Shown here: positions 5,400-6,703 of the stretch, piece by piece | Numbering within the stretch: the stretch's first letter is position 1 | Layout of the letters: each line of letters opens with the position of its first letter | Assembly: GCA_020341875.1 (NCBI GenBank) | Contig: CP070839.1 | Location: forward strand, 490,751 to 497,453 | DNA from: Candidatus Zixiibacteriota bacterium | GTDB taxonomy: Bacteria > Zixibacteria > MSB-5A5 > SM1-73 | Reading direction: 5' to 3' | Length of the DNA stretch: 6,703 nt | The notes under the pieces: model-generated | What the model was told of the DNA's origin: nothing | The model's input: the letters and a program-made list of their open reading frames with translations, nothing else | The model's database searches: none | Made by a program: the position numbers and the translations under genes

Positions 5400-6703
5400 T
5401 CATTTGACCTCCTGCAAGTCAATCTTCTTCGATTCCCCCTTGACGGCACGTTGAATGATCAACAGATGCTGCTGTATGATTTCGTTCTCAGGTGCCATCC
5501 TGACAGCCCTCTTCATCTCCGCTTCCGCTTCCTGCAGGTTGTCCTTCTGATAATAGACCCAGGCCCTGGTGTCATGGATAAGCTCCGGATGCGGAGGATT
5601 CAATCTGAGGGCCTTTTCACAAAGATCGAGCGCTCTGTCCAGACTTTCTGCCTCCCGGGCATAATGCCAGGCGATGTTGTTGTACAGCTGGGAGACTCTG
5701 CTTGCCTGTTTCTTGGTCAGTGTGCCCTGCTCTACCCTCTCCAGTTGCTCGATCGACTTCTCATGTTCTCTTTTCTCATAGTAGACCCCGGCCAACATGA
5801 TGCAGGCGTTGGCCGCCTCATCCTGGTCAAACCACCCGGGGGCTCCCGCACCAACGGCAGCCGTTGCCTCAATTGGCCGCTCGACCTTCTCTCCAGCTGC
5901 GGGGTCTACATCTACGTCGACTTCCGACTTTGGCACCCCTTCCGCCAAACGGCAGGCTTCCTGCAGCTCTTCAGCGGCCAAGTCCCACTTTTCTTGAGCC
6001 GAGTAAATCCTGCCGAGCATGCTGTGAATGAACACGGTCCCTTTTGACCTTGTGCAAATCTTAAACTCCCTTTCGGCTCCCGCCAGGTCGCCCAGGTGAA
6101 AGAGAAGATAGCCCCGCCATTCGTGGATATTGGCAAAATCGGGAGCCAACCTCTCCACCCTCCGGAACCATTCCTCCGCTGCAGGGAAATCTCCCTCTTC
6201 GACGTTAAGGCACCCCAGCAGGTAGAGAGCCACCACAGAGCGAGGGTTGCGGTCTGCGGCTTTTCGGAACTCCGAGAGGGCCTCCGTTTTGGATCCGCTG
6301 TCCAGAAATGCCAGACCTTTTCCCACATGGATGTTGGCCCGGTATTTTTCGATGTGCCATCTCGCTAGCAGGACCGAGCACACGACTACCACAGAGATGA
6401 CGGCAGCGTGTGTCAGGGTGCCTCTTGGCTTTCTATCCTGCCCCTTTGGAGATGTCTCTTTCGACCCGGTAGCGGCAACCGCTAACCCAAAGAGAAGCCA
6501 GAAGGTGAAGGCCGGACCCGTCCACCTCATGCTGGAGCTGAAGAGTGAATCCACCAAGACTCCGGCTATTCCGGATATCAGCCCCAGAGCGATCAGACCT
6601 TCCCGGCCATCGCGGAGATTTTTCACGGCGTACCGAAAGAGACTCACCACTAGCCAGAGAAAAACCGCCAGACCCAAAAGCCCCATCTCTGCCCAGATCT
6701 CCA
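5400..6703 (-). CDS. O-antigen ligase/Wzy-like membrane protein with C-terminal TPR domain (5' partial)
   Basis: The frame is open to the right edge. The five codons before the first ATG (6686) read EIWAE, giving EIWAEMGLLGL, which resembles the AE.GLLGL segment of Wzy_C/O-antigen-ligase proteins. That Met is therefore internal, and the N-terminal membrane helices lie outside the window. With Met at 6686 as residue 1, hydrophobic segments occur at about 2-21, 30-50, 56-73 and 93-110. A helical-repeat region follows with about seven TPR units (near 117, 151, 185, 219, 290, 330 and 367), showing the usual small and aromatic positions and terminal Pro (RNP, LAP, LNP, MAP). An acidic Val-Asp and Ala/Gly-rich linker (about 251-288) splits the array after the fourth unit. 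Family members polymerise or transfer undecaprenyl-linked glycans, such as O-antigen to lipid A-core, at the periplasmic face of the inner membrane; some homologues glycosylate proteins instead. The substrate cannot be read here, and the catalytic loops are outside the window. The gene converges on the barrel gene, so it is transcribed separately. Confidence 0.82.
   Translation of the reverse strand, partial: EIWAEMGLLGLAVFLWLVVSLFRYAVKNLRDGREGLIALGLISGIAGVLVDSLFSSSMRWTGPAFTFWLLFGLAVAATGSKETSPKGQDRKPRGTLTHAAVISVVVVCSVLLARWHIEKYRANIHVGKGLAFLDSGSKTEALSEFRKAADRNPRSVVALYLLGCLNVEEGDFPAAEEWFRRVERLAPDFANIHEWRGYLLFHLGDLAGAEREFKICTRSKGTVFIHSMLGRIYSAQEKWDLAAEELQEACRLAEGVPKSEVDVDVDPAAGEKVERPIEATAAVGAGAPGWFDQDEAANACIMLAGVYYEKREHEKSIEQLERVEQGTLTKKQASRVSQLYNNIAWHYAREAESLDRALDLCEKALRLNPPHPELIHDTRAWVYYQKDNLQEAEAEMKRAVRMAPENEIIQQHLLIIQRAVKGESKKIDLQEVK

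Noticed and set aside
5271..6047. Plus-strand 258-codon frame opposite the TPR gene
   Set aside because: Its N-terminal part is a translation of the REP-like repeat and the rest is antisense to well-formed TPR repeats.

Overview
The window reads as chromosomal DNA from a Gram-negative (diderm) bacterium with roughly balanced, slightly GC-rich composition. Two genes imply an outer membrane: a large exported protein ending in an Omp85-type beta-barrel with a C-terminal Phe, and the end of an O-antigen-ligase-like integral membrane protein. The combination of a gluzincin peptidase, a TolB-like propeller and a barrel in one chain recalls, from general knowledge, proteins of poorly cultivated FCB-group and candidate phyla (Zixibacteria, Gemmatimonadetes, WOR-3/TA06-like lineages). 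Nothing here fixes the taxon, so that is inference.

Layout. Bases 1-342 hold no gene I can defend; a short reading frame open from the left edge may be the tail of an upstream gene. A sigma70-like promoter (322-348) precedes murA (431-1717, +), the first committed enzyme of peptidoglycan synthesis, with all recognisable catalytic residues intact. A spacer of about 350 bases (1718-2063) carries only weak promoter-like and dyad signals. It leads into a 24-codon upstream ORF (2064-2138, +) whose stop overlaps, as ATGA, the start of the main gene of the window (2135-5206, +). That gene encodes a 1023-residue exported protein with three parts: a zinc-peptidase domain with HELTH and a downstream glutamate, six TolB/PD40 propeller repeats, and an outer-membrane barrel with the LRGY motif. 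The convergent spacer 5207-5399 is packed with inverted repeats, including one that looks like a dispersed extragenic repeat. The minus strand from 5400 to the right edge encodes the C-terminal part of a membrane protein of the Wzy/O-antigen ligase type fused to about seven TPR units. Its true start lies outside the window.

How the genes fit together. All three products are cell-envelope proteins: MurA in the cytoplasm feeding the wall, the barrel protein in the outer membrane and periplasm, and the ligase/TPR protein in the inner membrane handling a surface glycan. The spacing between murA and the barrel gene and the opposite strand of the third gene argue against one operon. The most interesting object is the peptidase-propeller-barrel protein, with the possible translational coupling ahead of it. 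I see no tRNA, rRNA, CRISPR array, insertion sequence or recognisable riboswitch.
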